DNA of 64,000 nucleotides from Cupriavidus sp. YR651 (GCF_900101625.1 NZ_FMYZ01000001.1:1024304-1088303), one strand, 5' to 3'; shown: positions 34,548-43,424, counted from the stretch's first letter. Made by a program: numbers and translations. The notes: a model not told the origin generated them from the letters alone.

Positions 34548-35756
34548 TCAATGCTGCCCAACGGATTCCAGCAAGTAGTCGGAAACCCCGTCGACCTGGA
34601 AGCGCTCCCTGGCCCTGGCAAAGGCCTGCGCGTTATTCCAGGGCGCAGCCGGGCCAGCCGAAATCATCTGCTCGATAGCGCGAACGAATGCGCCGGCGTC
34701 ACCCGCCGGCACCGACAGCCCGATTCCACTGTCCTTCACAAACTCACCGAAATCCGTGGCCTCTTCCACCGATGCGAGTACCGGCAGACCGATATTGATA
34801 TAGTCCAGGGTCTTCGAAGGGAAAGTCGGCACATCCACCCCCCGCACCGTACTCACGATTCCGATATCGCAGGCCGACAGCAGCGACAGGTACTTCTTTC
34901 TCGTCAGGCCCGCCATATGCATGACGTTGTGCGCCCCTCCGCCAATTGCATCCCTGACCATACCTTCCTGCTCGCCATTGCCGACAATGAGGAATACACA
35001 CGGCAGCGCCTGCAGTGCCGCCTGGCTTGCCGCCTCCAGAATGTCCTCGATCCCGCGTCCCTTGGACAACTGTCCGCCGAAAACCAGAACCGTCGTATCG
35101 GCAGGAAGCCCGAATTCCTGGCGCGCGAGACCCCGCCCGACATGCCCGGACGGCGGAAATGACGACCAAATTGGCAATTCTACAATTTTCTGCCTGGACG
35201 ACAAATTGTAGTTACCTAGCAAATACGTGATGTTCTTGGGCGACATGCAGCCGATCACTTCGAATCGCCGCATCAGCCACGTTTCCAGCCACTTCAGCAC
35301 GCGAACCATCATCGTCCCGCTCAGCAGGCCAATTTGCGCGTGATGGTTCGGAAAGAAGTCCCACTGCACCAGGAACGTCCGCGCCCTCGAGAAAGCCGTC
35401 ATCAGTACGATGGGCACAAGCATCGCGGTGGCCGGCGAGAAGCCAACCACCACATCTGCCTTGTTGTTCCGGCGGAACTTCAGGAGTTGACCGACCACGC
35501 TCATTGAAGAGAGCGTCCATTTCGCGATCTTCCTGAGAAGCTGCGGCCCGAAGTTGAGCTGGAACGGATCGGCGACATAGACGCTGAGCTTCTCGTTGCG
35601 GATGGAGACCGGCTTGCCGAGCGGACGCTTCGACCAGTTCACCACGAATACGCTGACCTCGTGGCCCTTGCGCACAAGGGCCTCGGCCATTTCATCCGAT
35701 AAAGATGGGGTATCCGCGTCCAGCGAATAACCGGTGCATAGAAGGACGATCTTCAT
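34548..35756 (-). CDS. Glycosyltransferase family 4 (O-antigen block)
   Basis: 402 residues, GT-B fold. N-terminus KIVLLCTGYSLDADTPSL, basic region around residues 80-105 that could bind the membrane, an unusual FLVQWDFFPNHHAQIGL stretch, then FGGQLSKGRGIEDILEAA and GNGEQEGMVRDAIG in the donor domain, and FPSKTLDYINIGLPVLASV as the sugar-binding Glu-type region (the second Glu of EX7E is replaced). Related to WbuB-like enzymes at a distance. Substrate unknown. Overlaps the flippase gene by four bases and abuts wzy. Confidence 0.85.
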   Translation of the reverse strand: MKIVLLCTGYSLDADTPSLSDEMAEALVRKGHEVSVFVVNWSKRPLGKPVSIRNEKLSVYVADPFQLNFGPQLLRKIAKWTLSSMSVVGQLLKFRRNNKADVVVGFSPATAMLVPIVLMTAFSRARTFLVQWDFFPNHHAQIGLLSGTMMVRVLKWLETWLMRRFEVIGCMSPKNITYLLGNYNLSSRQKIVELPIWSSFPPSGHVGRGLARQEFGLPADTTVLVFGGQLSKGRGIEDILEAASQAALQALPCVFLIVGNGEQEGMVRDAIGGGAHNVMHMAGLTRKKYLSLLSACDIGIVSTVRGVDVPTFPSKTLDYINIGLPVLASVEEATDFGEFVKDSGIGLSVPAGDAGAFVRAIEQMISAGPAAPWNNAQAFARARERFQVDGVSDYLLESVGQH

Positions 35757-37003
35757 TTCGTCGTCAGCCTGAATCGTGCTCGATACGCCAGCACCATGCC
35801 AACCATCAGCACCAGGTAGGTTGCCCCATAGGCATAGACCGGGGCACTGCCACCATAGTGATGCACCAGCAGCGTGGTACCGACAAACAGCAATATCCCT
35901 TGCAGGATCTCGTAGACCAGCGACACCCTGATCGTGCCACGCGCCATGAATAGCGTGGAAATGCTCACGGCAACCACGCGGAACGCATCACCGACCAGTT
36001 GCGGGACAAGCAGCCCGCTGGCCCCAACAAACTCGGCCGAGTACAGCAACCTGTACAACTCATGCCGAATTCCCCAGAGGAAAATGCCTCCGAGGCAGAA
36101 CAGAAGAAGCACCTTCCGCTGAATCACGGCAAACGCCGGGCGAAGTTCGGCGTCATTGACGCCGGCAAGCTTCGGCATTGCATAGCTCAGCAGGAACACG
36201 CTGACAAACTGCATGTACACATCCGAAATCCGGATGGTCGACTGCCAGTATCCCACCTGCTCCCAGCCTGACACCGCACCGAGCAGATCGCGAACCGCCA
36301 TCTGCCCGAGCGTGATACTGGCCGCGCCTGCCAGCGTGATCGCGGAGAACGAGAACATGTGCCCGACCTTGGCAAAATCGAACGACTTGCGGTCGATCTT
36401 CACTTTGCCCGGCAGGCTCCGCAACTTGAGCAGGACCAATGCGAGCCCCGGCATGGCAGGCAGCAAAACCACGCCGATGGCCGCGCCCTCGTAGCCGCCG
36501 TAGTGAGCAAGCACTGCCAGCAGAACAATGCCGGCGATTGCCCCCGCCGCATTGGATGCCAGGATAGTCCCGTACCTGCCGTAGGCGGATGCAAAGGCCT
36601 GATATAGCCCGCAAAAGCCGACAAGCGCCTGCGTGACACCGAGCAGCGAGACGGTCCAGCGATAGTCATCGGTACCAAACACCAACGACGAAAGCTGCGA
36701 CGAGAACAGCAGCACCGCCAACGCCATGACAACGGTCGTCACCATGTAGATCTGCGTGATGACGCCGATCCAGTCCCGCTCCTGCACGCTGCCCTTGTGG
36801 GCAGCAATCACGCGCGTCACGCCCGGTGCAATGCCGCCGGCCGCAAACATGCCCGCAAAGGCCGTCAGCGCCATGAACTGGGAAAGCTGCCCGAATTGCC
36901 CGAGACTCACCGAAGTTGCGATGATTTTAGCAGTGGCAAGTCCAGCGAGTGCCTTGACGAGCGTTGCCCCGGCAAGCAAGCCGATTACTCTCAAATCACG
37001 CAT
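35753..37003 (-). CDS. wzx: O-antigen flippase (Wzx, WzxE-like)
   Basis: 416 residues, with about 12 membrane helices. Starts MRDLRVIGLLAGATLVKALAGLATAKIIATS, of which the first 17 residues are the usual O-antigen translocase entry; the rest shows paired helices and the charged loop VKIDRKSFDFAKVGHMFS at about 195-212. Flips undecaprenyl-PP-linked repeat units. The only ATG in this frame near the start has no Shine-Dalgarno, while GAGGAG stands before an ATG 31 bases upstream that is out of frame by one because of a run of seven Cs (see the 12-codon leader entry). The product from 37003 is full length for the family. Confidence 0.88.
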   Translation of the reverse strand: MRDLRVIGLLAGATLVKALAGLATAKIIATSVSLGQFGQLSQFMALTAFAGMFAAGGIAPGVTRVIAAHKGSVQERDWIGVITQIYMVTTVVMALAVLLFSSQLSSLVFGTDDYRWTVSLLGVTQALVGFCGLYQAFASAYGRYGTILASNAAGAIAGIVLLAVLAHYGGYEGAAIGVVLLPAMPGLALVLLKLRSLPGKVKIDRKSFDFAKVGHMFSFSAITLAGAASITLGQMAVRDLLGAVSGWEQVGYWQSTIRISDVYMQFVSVFLLSYAMPKLAGVNDAELRPAFAVIQRKVLLLFCLGGIFLWGIRHELYRLLYSAEFVGASGLLVPQLVGDAFRVVAVSISTLFMARGTIRVSLVYEILQGILLFVGTTLLVHHYGGSAPVYAYGATYLVLMVGMVLAYRARFRLTTK

Positions 37004-37034
37004 GAGCCAGCCAGGGGGGGACAGATATTTTCAT
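36996..37034 (-). other. 12-codon leader ORF with C7 tract overlapping the wzx start
   Basis: On the minus strand GAGGAG (37051-37046) precedes ATG at 37034 by 11 bases. It encodes MKISVPPWLAHA and stops with TGA at 36998-36996, 3-7 bases past the wzx ATG. Seven Cs at 37020-37014 set this frame; with six Cs the leader would read straight into wzx as MKISVPPGWLMRD. It is either a coupled leader peptide, a phase-variable start or an assembly error. Confidence 0.55.
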
Positions 37035-37399
37035 AGTTATGCAATCTCCTCGAAAGTGAAGCCGTGATCCAAACCGGAACGTCTGGATCGGAACGGTTTG
37101 CCGGCTTGTGCCAGACCAGGTCACCAGCAAATCCTCACACATCGCTTTCGGGAAACCTTGACTTCTAGTACTGCACGCACAATCTAAGTTGCGTATAAAT
37201 CACTTATTGATGCCTCCAAGCTACCTCCCGCCATCTCCTCATGCCACTTTGACGTGGGGCCACATTTTATCTGAGGGCAGAACGCGGGCCCGCCAGAAAT
37301 TGGACGATTTGTTGCTTGCTGTAACCGTTTGGCGCACGAGCGAGCACAATTCCACATTTCGCAACACATTCGCCGCCTCTACAGCAAAAGTCTTGACAC
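37004..37399. other. 396-bp gap between wzx and the membrane glycosyltransferase gene
   Basis: No protein-like ORF in either strand; short frames here are unrelated to known proteins. The stretch is visibly poorer in GC than the genes around it. It holds the wzx leader, a candidate minus-strand promoter at 37192-37219, and no hairpin with a T run that I could find. It splits the minus-strand block into two transcription segments. Confidence 0.7.
37192..37219 (-). promoter_or_regulatory. Candidate internal promoter for wzx and downstream genes
   Basis: On the minus strand TTGGAG (37219-37214) and TATACG (37197-37192) with a 16-bp spacer, in the AT-richer gap, about 190 bp before wzx. Match to the sigma70 consensus is modest. 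Confidence 0.35.
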
Positions 37400-39139
37400 T
37401 TATGGGCTGCTGCTCAGGTCGACGCAGCAGAGATTGCCTTCGCGGTGCACTTTGCCGGCGAAGGCCCCCGGGAAAATAGTGCACTGCGCAATCACTGCCT
37501 GCGAGCCCAGCCGTTTCAGGAGCCTGGGCAAAGCGTCGCCCTGGAGGTCAACCCCGAATCCGTGCTCGTAGAGGTAGTCAGACTGCAGGGGCTCGCGCAG
37601 GCCGTCGAATGCGAAGAAGGTGAGATTGTCCACTACAAGGTGGCGCGCACCGTCCCCACGAATGTGGCATTGCTCTGCAAAATCACGGATCCGGTCTCGC
37701 TGCCTGGCATACCCGAAAGAGGGAATTGAAAGACCCTGGTCCGGAAGGCCAATGTCCGCCGCATTGACCGAGCGAATGGTTTGCGGCAACACGTTGCCTA
37801 GTAGCAACGCAGAACTGCAAAGGAAAAGCATGTAGAAGGGCAAAGGCAGTAGCGCCATGGACGACTTGACGAGACGGGGCAAGCGATCACCACCCAACGT
37901 ACTCAATGCGGCCACGCAAAGCATGACCAGCAACGCCGCAATTGGCACCATCAAGGCGGCGCCGTAGAAATTCCACGCCTTGTACAGGGCCAGATGCCCA
38001 AGAAGCCCAATCCACAATGCGCTCAAACACCACGTCGCGCCGTCAAGCTTGCGCAGCAGGGCCTTGAGCAGGAAGACGGCCGGAGGGAGAAAGAACGCCA
38101 CCCGGAATACAAGTAGCGTCACATACTGGATGCCCTGGTTGATCCGGACGGCGACATCCCAGTTCCCCAGACCTGCCGACGGCGCCAGCCACGCTGATTG
38201 ATACTGGTCTGCGAACACCATGTGCCGAAGCATCGCCAACGGTGCAGCGTCGATGTTGTTGAACAATTCGACAACAAATGCCCTTGGCGAACTTACAAGG
38301 CCGCCCAAGGGCATGACGTTCGATGCAAGCAGCTTCGCCAATGCCGGAGCATCCCCGCACTTTGTCAGCAAGGCAGCGAACTGCAGGGTCTGCCACAGAC
38401 AGCCAATGGCAAATGCACTGACTATCGCGCACACAAGCTTGCTGCGCGAGCCGAGCAATGACCATGCAGAGATCAGGATCAACGGAGCAAAGAACAGGGC
38501 CTTGGGGTGCGTATAGCAGAAGATGCTCACCACTAAGCAGAATGCCGCGGCGAGAATCAGGAGACGCCAACTGTTCTCCCGGCCAATATCGCGTCGAAGA
38601 ACAACTGGGAACGCAAGAAACAGCGTGAGGAGTAAGAGCAGGATCTGCTCGCTACGCATCATCACCATCGTGAGCGGGAGCACTCCCAATCCGACGATCG
38701 ATGCGAGAGATGCCAGCATCGCGCAGCCCAGCCTCTGGGAGCGCACCTGCGCGATGATCAGCGCGCCCGCAGCGCCAAACCACAACAGAGCCGTCAAGAT
38801 ACCCGCCAAGCGGATAAACAGCGGGCCGGTCGCCAGCGAATAGACCAGATCATACGTGACAGCGCCGGGCACAAGCAGCGCCGGAACGCCCGAAAGGAAC
38901 TCAGGCCCACACTGCGGAAGCAAGGTATTCAGCTTCCAGCCGTTGGCAATGAACATCCCGCGCATGAAGATGGCGGCCACTTCGTCGCCATAGACCGGGA
39001 CGAAAACGCCAGCGACCAGAACGACAATCAGTGCGGCAATAATGATCCAGGCCACCAGGCATTGCCAGTAGCCCGTCCGCAGTGCCGGAAGGCCGCGGCG
39101 GCGGTCAATTACGATAGCGCGATCTGTTGAAGTATTCAT
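37400..39139 (-). CDS. Polytopic membrane protein, probable GT-C glycosyltransferase
   Basis: 579 residues from the ATG at 39139; a TTG 39 bases further upstream is possible. About 11 hydrophobic helices fill residues 25-450, followed by a soluble C-terminal domain of about 120 residues. The first periplasmic loop carries VPVYGDEVAAIFMRG, an acidic pair soon after helix 1, the position of the catalytic Asp/Glu in GT-C enzymes such as ArnT and PMT. That makes a lipid-phosphate-sugar-dependent periplasmic glycosyltransferase plausible, but sequence alone gives no named family. Last gene of the upstream half of the minus-strand block, 150 bp after the methyltransferase gene. Confidence 0.72.
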   Translation of the reverse strand: MNTSTDRAIVIDRRRGLPALRTGYWQCLVAWIIIAALIVVLVAGVFVPVYGDEVAAIFMRGMFIANGWKLNTLLPQCGPEFLSGVPALLVPGAVTYDLVYSLATGPLFIRLAGILTALLWFGAAGALIIAQVRSQRLGCAMLASLASIVGLGVLPLTMVMMRSEQILLLLLTLFLAFPVVLRRDIGRENSWRLLILAAAFCLVVSIFCYTHPKALFFAPLILISAWSLLGSRSKLVCAIVSAFAIGCLWQTLQFAALLTKCGDAPALAKLLASNVMPLGGLVSSPRAFVVELFNNIDAAPLAMLRHMVFADQYQSAWLAPSAGLGNWDVAVRINQGIQYVTLLVFRVAFFLPPAVFLLKALLRKLDGATWCLSALWIGLLGHLALYKAWNFYGAALMVPIAALLVMLCVAALSTLGGDRLPRLVKSSMALLPLPFYMLFLCSSALLLGNVLPQTIRSVNAADIGLPDQGLSIPSFGYARQRDRIRDFAEQCHIRGDGARHLVVDNLTFFAFDGLREPLQSDYLYEHGFGVDLQGDALPRLLKRLGSQAVIAQCTIFPGAFAGKVHREGNLCCVDLSSSP

Positions 39140-39289
39140 GAATGGATTTGCTGGCCGACTCCCGATTCGCCGGCGCAAAGAGTGTGTCCTGGGAGTACAA
39201 GGCCCGCGACCGTTCCTTCGGCGGAATGAAGGCGCCTCGCCCCCAGAGTCCGTCTTCCGGTACCGGTCAGAGCATTGAATCCAGCGAAT

Positions 39290-40066
39290 TCATCGAGCCT
39301 TTGTGGCCACCACCAGCAAGGATCCACCCAACGGGAACCGCACGCCGAATTTGATGAACTGGCGCTCGACAAACATGATGCCCAACATCAACGCGTTAGT
39401 AACAGGATTGAGCCGCAGATCGGCAGCAGGATCGTAGTCCTTCGCCTGCACTCTGGATGATCGGCGCGCCATGCACAAGGCTGGCAGCAGGAAACTGACG
39501 AACGAGGTCGTCAGCTTGATGGAGAATCCCGCCCTATTCAGTTTCTCAATCATCTCCGTTCGCGTGTAGCGCCTAACGTGGCAGGCACGTTCGTCCTGGT
39601 AGCTCCAGAGAAACGGATGCTGCGGCACAGTGATGACCAGCTTGCCGTCTGGCTTCAGGGCCTTGTAAATCTCCGCCAATACGACCTCATCTTCGTCGAT
39701 GTGCTCCAGTACATCAAACGTGCCAACCACATCGAACTGCGACCGGAACGGGATCTTACGCGCGTCCATCTCATGGAAATCAGCGGCAGGTACTCGCTCT
39801 CGAGCAAACTGCAGCCCATTGCCAAACAGCTCCGTGCCCGTGAACTTCACTGCGGGCATGGTGTCGGCCAGTGCCGAGATCACAAAACCCGTGCCGCAAC
39901 CGATCTCGCAAAACGCCATTCCACCACGCAGCAGGGGTCGAGTCGCCCAGAGAATCAATTCATTGCGCGCCCTGAACCAGAAACTGTCGCTCTCGAGGCG
40001 AGCTAGCGTCGCGAAGTCCTCCTCATGGAAGCCTGCACCCGAATTGGCTTGTTGACCTTGACTCAT
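39290..40066 (-). CDS. Class I SAM-dependent methyltransferase (second in module)
   Basis: 258 residues from the ATG at 40066; a GTG at 40093 is also in frame but would overlap wecE. Rossmann-fold methyltransferase with the SAM loop FCEIGCGTGFVISALAD at about residues 52-68, VGTFDVLEHIDEDEVVL, GKLVITVPQHPFLWS and a C-terminal hydrophobic region (FVSFLLPALCMA) that suggests membrane contact. Resembles the methyltransferases of sugar and polyprenyl-linked substrates in O-antigen clusters. It may O- or N-methylate the deoxyamino sugar made here, or cap the chain. Directly downstream of wecE. Confidence 0.8.
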   Translation of the reverse strand: MSQGQQANSGAGFHEEDFATLARLESDSFWFRARNELILWATRPLLRGGMAFCEIGCGTGFVISALADTMPAVKFTGTELFGNGLQFARERVPAADFHEMDARKIPFRSQFDVVGTFDVLEHIDEDEVVLAEIYKALKPDGKLVITVPQHPFLWSYQDERACHVRRYTRTEMIEKLNRAGFSIKLTTSFVSFLLPALCMARRSSRVQAKDYDPAADLRLNPVTNALMLGIMFVERQFIKFGVRFPLGGSLLVVATKAR

Positions 40067-40082
40067 TTCCTCACCCGTAGAA

Positions 40083-41231
40083 TTAGGCGACACCAGTCAC
40101 AACATCGATGACGCTGCGTATCACGCGATCCTGCTCCTCGGGCGAAAGACCGACCCATAGTGGCAAGCGAAGCAGCCGCTCGCCAGCCATGCAAGTCACC
40201 GGGAGATCGCCTACGGAGCGGCAATACCGCAATCCACCCGGCGAGTTATGCAGCGGTACATAGTGGAAAACCGTCCAGACGCCTCGCTGTTTGAGTTCAC
40301 TGATGACGCGCTGGCGGTCCACATGCTCCGAAAGCAGGACGTAGTACATGTGTGCGTTATGACCGCATTCCGTCGGAACGATTGGCCGACGCAACAAGCC
40401 ATCGCTTTCCATCTGCGCGAACGCGGCGTGGTAGCGCGCCCAGATATCTAGTCGCTCGTGCGTAATCCGTCCCGCATCCTCGAGCTGCGCCCATAGAAAC
40501 CCCGCCACCAGTTCACCGGGTAGGAATGAAGACCCGACTTCCTGCCATGTGTACTTGTCGACTTCTCCGCGAAAGAACCGGCTGCGATCCGTGCCCTTCT
40601 CGCGGATGATCTCGGCACGCATTGCCAGCCCCGAGTCGTTCACAAGCAACGCGCCGCCTTCGCCAGAAATCACGTTCTTGGTTTCATGGAAACTGTACGC
40701 GCCGAGATGACCGATGCTGCCAAGTGCTCGACCTTTATAGGTGGACATGACGCCTTGCGCCGCGTCCTCCACAACAACCAGCCCGTGCCGGCGCGCGATT
40801 TCCAGAATCACATCCATCTCGCATGCAACACCCGCGTAGTGGACCGGAACGATGGCACGCGTCCGCGAAGTGACCGCGGCTTCAATGAGGGTCTCGTCGA
40901 TGTTCAGCGTATCAGGGCGAACATCGACGAAAACAGGCCGGGCCCCACGCAGCACGAAGGCATTGGCCGTCGATACAAAGGTAAACGAAGGCATGATGAC
41001 CTCGTCGCCTGGCTCGAGGTCCAGCAACAACGCGGCCATCTCCAGGGCTGCCGTACAGGAATGGGTCAGCAGCGCCTTGTGGCTGCCCGTCTTCTCTTCA
41101 ATCCAGCCGTGGCATAGCTTCGTGAATGGGCCATCTCCTGCAAGCTGCCCATTGAAATGGGCCTGCGCAATGTAGTGCAGCTCCTTCCCGGTCATGTGCG
41201 GGCGATTGAACGGTGTCGTCTTGTCTTTCAT
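40083..41231 (-). CDS. wecE: dTDP-4-amino-4,6-dideoxygalactose transaminase (WecE/RffA)
   Basis: 382 residues from the ATG at 41231. Close to E. coli WecE over the whole length as I recall it: LTHSCTAALEMAALLLDLEP, GDEVIMPSFTFVSTANAFVL, VHYAGVACEMD, VVEDAAQGVMSTYKGRALGS and the PLP-lysine segment FHETKNVISGEGGA. It converts dTDP-4-keto-6-deoxy-D-glucose (from RmlA and RmlB, encoded upstream) and glutamate to dTDP-Fuc4N. E. coli uses this in enterobacterial common antigen; there is no wecD or wecF nearby, so the product goes elsewhere. Between the DMT transporter and a methyltransferase gene. Confidence 0.93.
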   Translation of the reverse strand: MKDKTTPFNRPHMTGKELHYIAQAHFNGQLAGDGPFTKLCHGWIEEKTGSHKALLTHSCTAALEMAALLLDLEPGDEVIMPSFTFVSTANAFVLRGARPVFVDVRPDTLNIDETLIEAAVTSRTRAIVPVHYAGVACEMDVILEIARRHGLVVVEDAAQGVMSTYKGRALGSIGHLGAYSFHETKNVISGEGGALLVNDSGLAMRAEIIREKGTDRSRFFRGEVDKYTWQEVGSSFLPGELVAGFLWAQLEDAGRITHERLDIWARYHAAFAQMESDGLLRRPIVPTECGHNAHMYYVLLSEHVDRQRVISELKQRGVWTVFHYVPLHNSPGGLRYCRSVGDLPVTCMAGERLLRLPLWVGLSPEEQDRVIRSVIDVVTGVA

Positions 41232-41302
41232 TTCTTGACCCTGTGCGTGTTCTATATGGCGATCATTCGCAGGCCTAGCATAACGCCCGTGCCGGTCGCC
41301 GC

Positions 41303-41680
41303 TCAACCCTGGCTGGCCAGTATGGTACCGAATACGATGAAGGCCACACCAGCAATCTTCAGCAGGGAAAGCTGCTCACCGAACAGCCATACACTCGCAA
41401 TCGTCACGGCGACGAAGCAGAGGCTGACGAACGGATAGGCATGACTCAGCTCGAATTTTGTCATCGCCACAATCCAGCATACGGATGCGAGAAATGCCGA
41501 GAGAATTCCCGAAAAAACGCCCGGATCGGTGAGCACGCGCAGCACGAATAAAGCCTTGCCCGCCAGTTCGGCGGGCATGCCGCCAAATCGCTCCATTCGC
41601 CATTTCAAAATGATCTGGCCATAGACCGTCAGCGAAATGGTCAGAAATATCCAAAGGTAGTCCAGTGGCCTTACTTTCAT
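41303..41680 (-). CDS. Small four-helix DMT/EamA transporter, ArnE/ArnF-like
   Basis: 125 residues forming four membrane helices (about 8-25, 55-75, 77-97, 103-122), with the central YPFVSLCFVAVTIASVWLFGE motif seen in SMR/EamA proteins. The size equals ArnF and EmrE. In Arn systems ArnE/ArnF flip undecaprenyl-phosphate-L-Ara4N across the inner membrane; SMR proteins instead export drugs. Location beside wecE and a GT2 gene favours a lipid-linked sugar flippase. Such flippases work as dimers or heterodimers; only one copy is seen here. Confidence 0.82.
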   Translation of the reverse strand: MKVRPLDYLWIFLTISLTVYGQIILKWRMERFGGMPAELAGKALFVLRVLTDPGVFSGILSAFLASVCWIVAMTKFELSHAYPFVSLCFVAVTIASVWLFGEQLSLLKIAGVAFIVFGTILASQG

Positions 41681-41739
41681 TGTTATTTACTTCAGGATTT
41701 CGAGGGCTGCAGCGTCTGTTCGGCGCGGGCCCCACAGGT

Positions 41740-42426
41740 TCAGGGAACCGGGCGACGCGACAGCTTCCCGCCGATTCGCGCACCCGCATAGAGGTTTTCG
41801 TAGTAATAGGCGTCAAACCCGGCCGCCCGCATGTCGGCTGCGGCGCGATCCACATCGTATTCAACACGATGCAAGGCAAACCGCTCACCATCCCAGGTCG
41901 CAAACGCGGCTCGAGGATCACCGTCGCGCGGCTGGCCGACAGAGCCAGGATTACAGTAGGTGGCGCGCTTGCCCTGCCACACATACTGGACATGAAGGTG
42001 GCCAGTAGCGAAATAGCGCCCACCCAGCGCATCGAAATATTCGTCCGATGGCTCGAGATACTCGTCCAGAGGATCCTTCCAGCCGCCGTGGATCATTCGC
42101 AATGCGCCGAACTCGAGCTCGCGCGGCAGACCTCGCAGCCACTCCAGATGGTCCGGCTCGATCACGGAGTGCTGGTACCGCAGGCAATCATTCGCACTCT
42201 GCGATCGCGGGCACGGTTCACCACTTGCAAGGTACCAGTCGTGATTTCCCATCAGCGTTGGAATCTCTCGCGCGCGCAGCGCGGCGCAGCACTGGTTGAT
42301 TTCGCTGTAGTACCCACCGACGTCACCAAGACAGTAGACCCCGTCGACGGATTGCGCATCCAAAGCGGCAAGCACTGCTTCGAGAGCAGCTGCGTTGCCA
42401 TGGATATCAGAAATCAGGCCTATCAT
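41740..42426 (-). CDS. Calcineurin-like metallophosphoesterase (YfcE type)
   Basis: 228 residues from the ATG at 42426 (GAGGA about 11 bases upstream); an ATG three codons earlier also lies within the ATP-grasp gene. All metal motifs are present: GLISDIHGN (DxH), LGDVGGYYSE (GDxxx), MGNHDW, and GHLHVQYVW (GHxH) near residue 160. Family members hydrolyse phosphodiesters or phosphomonoesters and nucleotides. A phosphoesterase inside a sugar-nucleotide cluster could remove a phosphate from an intermediate or clear a by-product. Its substrate is unknown. Overlaps the ATP-grasp gene by 20 bp. Confidence 0.88.
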   Translation of the reverse strand: MIGLISDIHGNAAALEAVLAALDAQSVDGVYCLGDVGGYYSEINQCCAALRAREIPTLMGNHDWYLASGEPCPRSQSANDCLRYQHSVIEPDHLEWLRGLPRELEFGALRMIHGGWKDPLDEYLEPSDEYFDALGGRYFATGHLHVQYVWQGKRATYCNPGSVGQPRDGDPRAAFATWDGERFALHRVEYDVDRAAADMRAAGFDAYYYENLYAGARIGGKLSRRPVP

Positions 42427-43381
42427 GGATGACATAGTCCTCGATGTAACGAGCCGCGAAACCTCGGGTAATAGCCGGCTGGGATGGCGTCCTGCCCTCG
42501 ACAAAATAGTCGACACACATCTGGCTCTCGTTATAGCCAAAAGCAGTGCGTAGCGAGGTCGACGACGAAATCCGTGGATTGAATTCCAGCAGGCGCCACT
42601 CATCCTCGTGATAGCGGAACTGCAAGTTTGTCGGCCCGAGCGGACGGTACCTGCCTGCCAGCCTTGCGACCACGGCTTCCAGAGCCTTGTCTTTGGCGAC
42701 CCACGCCTTGCCGGTCGAGCCATCAGGCGCCAGCTTCCGCCGTAGCGTTATCGAAGCACAGACCGCACCCTTCCCGTCGCCAAACATGCCAACCGTGAAC
42801 TCCGTATCGTCAGAGCCAATAATCGGCTGAGCAATGAACTTCTCCCCAAGACCGGCCGCATGCAAGTCGAACACTTCGGCCGATGTCACGCGCACGATGC
42901 CTTTCGAGGCATAGCTGCGCCGCGGCTTGAGCAGGAACGGAACACCGAACTGATCCGCGAGTTCCTGGTAGGTCCCCGAGATCCGCGTAGGAATACGCGC
43001 GCTGTCGTCCGCGGCCTCCAACGCAAGATATGTGTGCCATTTATCTTTCGACAGATCCACCAGCGCCTTGTCATTCAGTACGCAGCGGATACCGAATCCC
43101 GGCAAGGCCTCGCGCGCATCGGACAGACGATGCAGGTCCTGCTCGATACCCGGCACAACGAGGTCGACACCATGGCGCCGCACGACATCCGCCAGCCAAT
43201 CGATGTATCCGTCGGAACTGGTCATCGGCGCCTGCTCGAACGCATCGCTCCAAACCTGCCCAACGGCATCCCCGTAGATATCGGCGCCCACCAGGCGATG
43301 TCCCATGCCTGCTGCACGCAGCGAGCGAAGCACTCCGTAACCGATAATGGCTCCGACGCCGGTCACCAGTATCGTACTCAT
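42407..43381 (-). CDS. ATP-grasp domain protein (carboxylate-amine ligase-like)
   Basis: 324 residues from the ATG at 43381 (GGAG 7 bases upstream). The N-terminal pre-ATP-grasp Rossmann part begins ILVTGVGAIIGYGVLRSLR; the ATP-grasp fold follows with FLLKPRRSYASKG (ATP-binding lysine and basic loop) and the Mg-binding LEFNPRISSSTSL at about 275-288. Homologues are annotated as carbamoyl-phosphate-synthase-like proteins; they join a carboxylate to an amine at the cost of ATP. In this cluster the amine could be the 4-amino group of dTDP-Fuc4N. That is inference; no substrate residues can be read. Confidence 0.85.
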   Translation of the reverse strand: MSTILVTGVGAIIGYGVLRSLRAAGMGHRLVGADIYGDAVGQVWSDAFEQAPMTSSDGYIDWLADVVRRHGVDLVVPGIEQDLHRLSDAREALPGFGIRCVLNDKALVDLSKDKWHTYLALEAADDSARIPTRISGTYQELADQFGVPFLLKPRRSYASKGIVRVTSAEVFDLHAAGLGEKFIAQPIIGSDDTEFTVGMFGDGKGAVCASITLRRKLAPDGSTGKAWVAKDKALEAVVARLAGRYRPLGPTNLQFRYHEDEWRLLEFNPRISSSTSLRTAFGYNESQMCVDYFVEGRTPSQPAITRGFAARYIEDYVIHDRPDF

Positions 43382-43424
43382 CGCGCGTCTCCGGCTCGGG
43401 CCGGGCTCATGGCCTCGGTACCCA

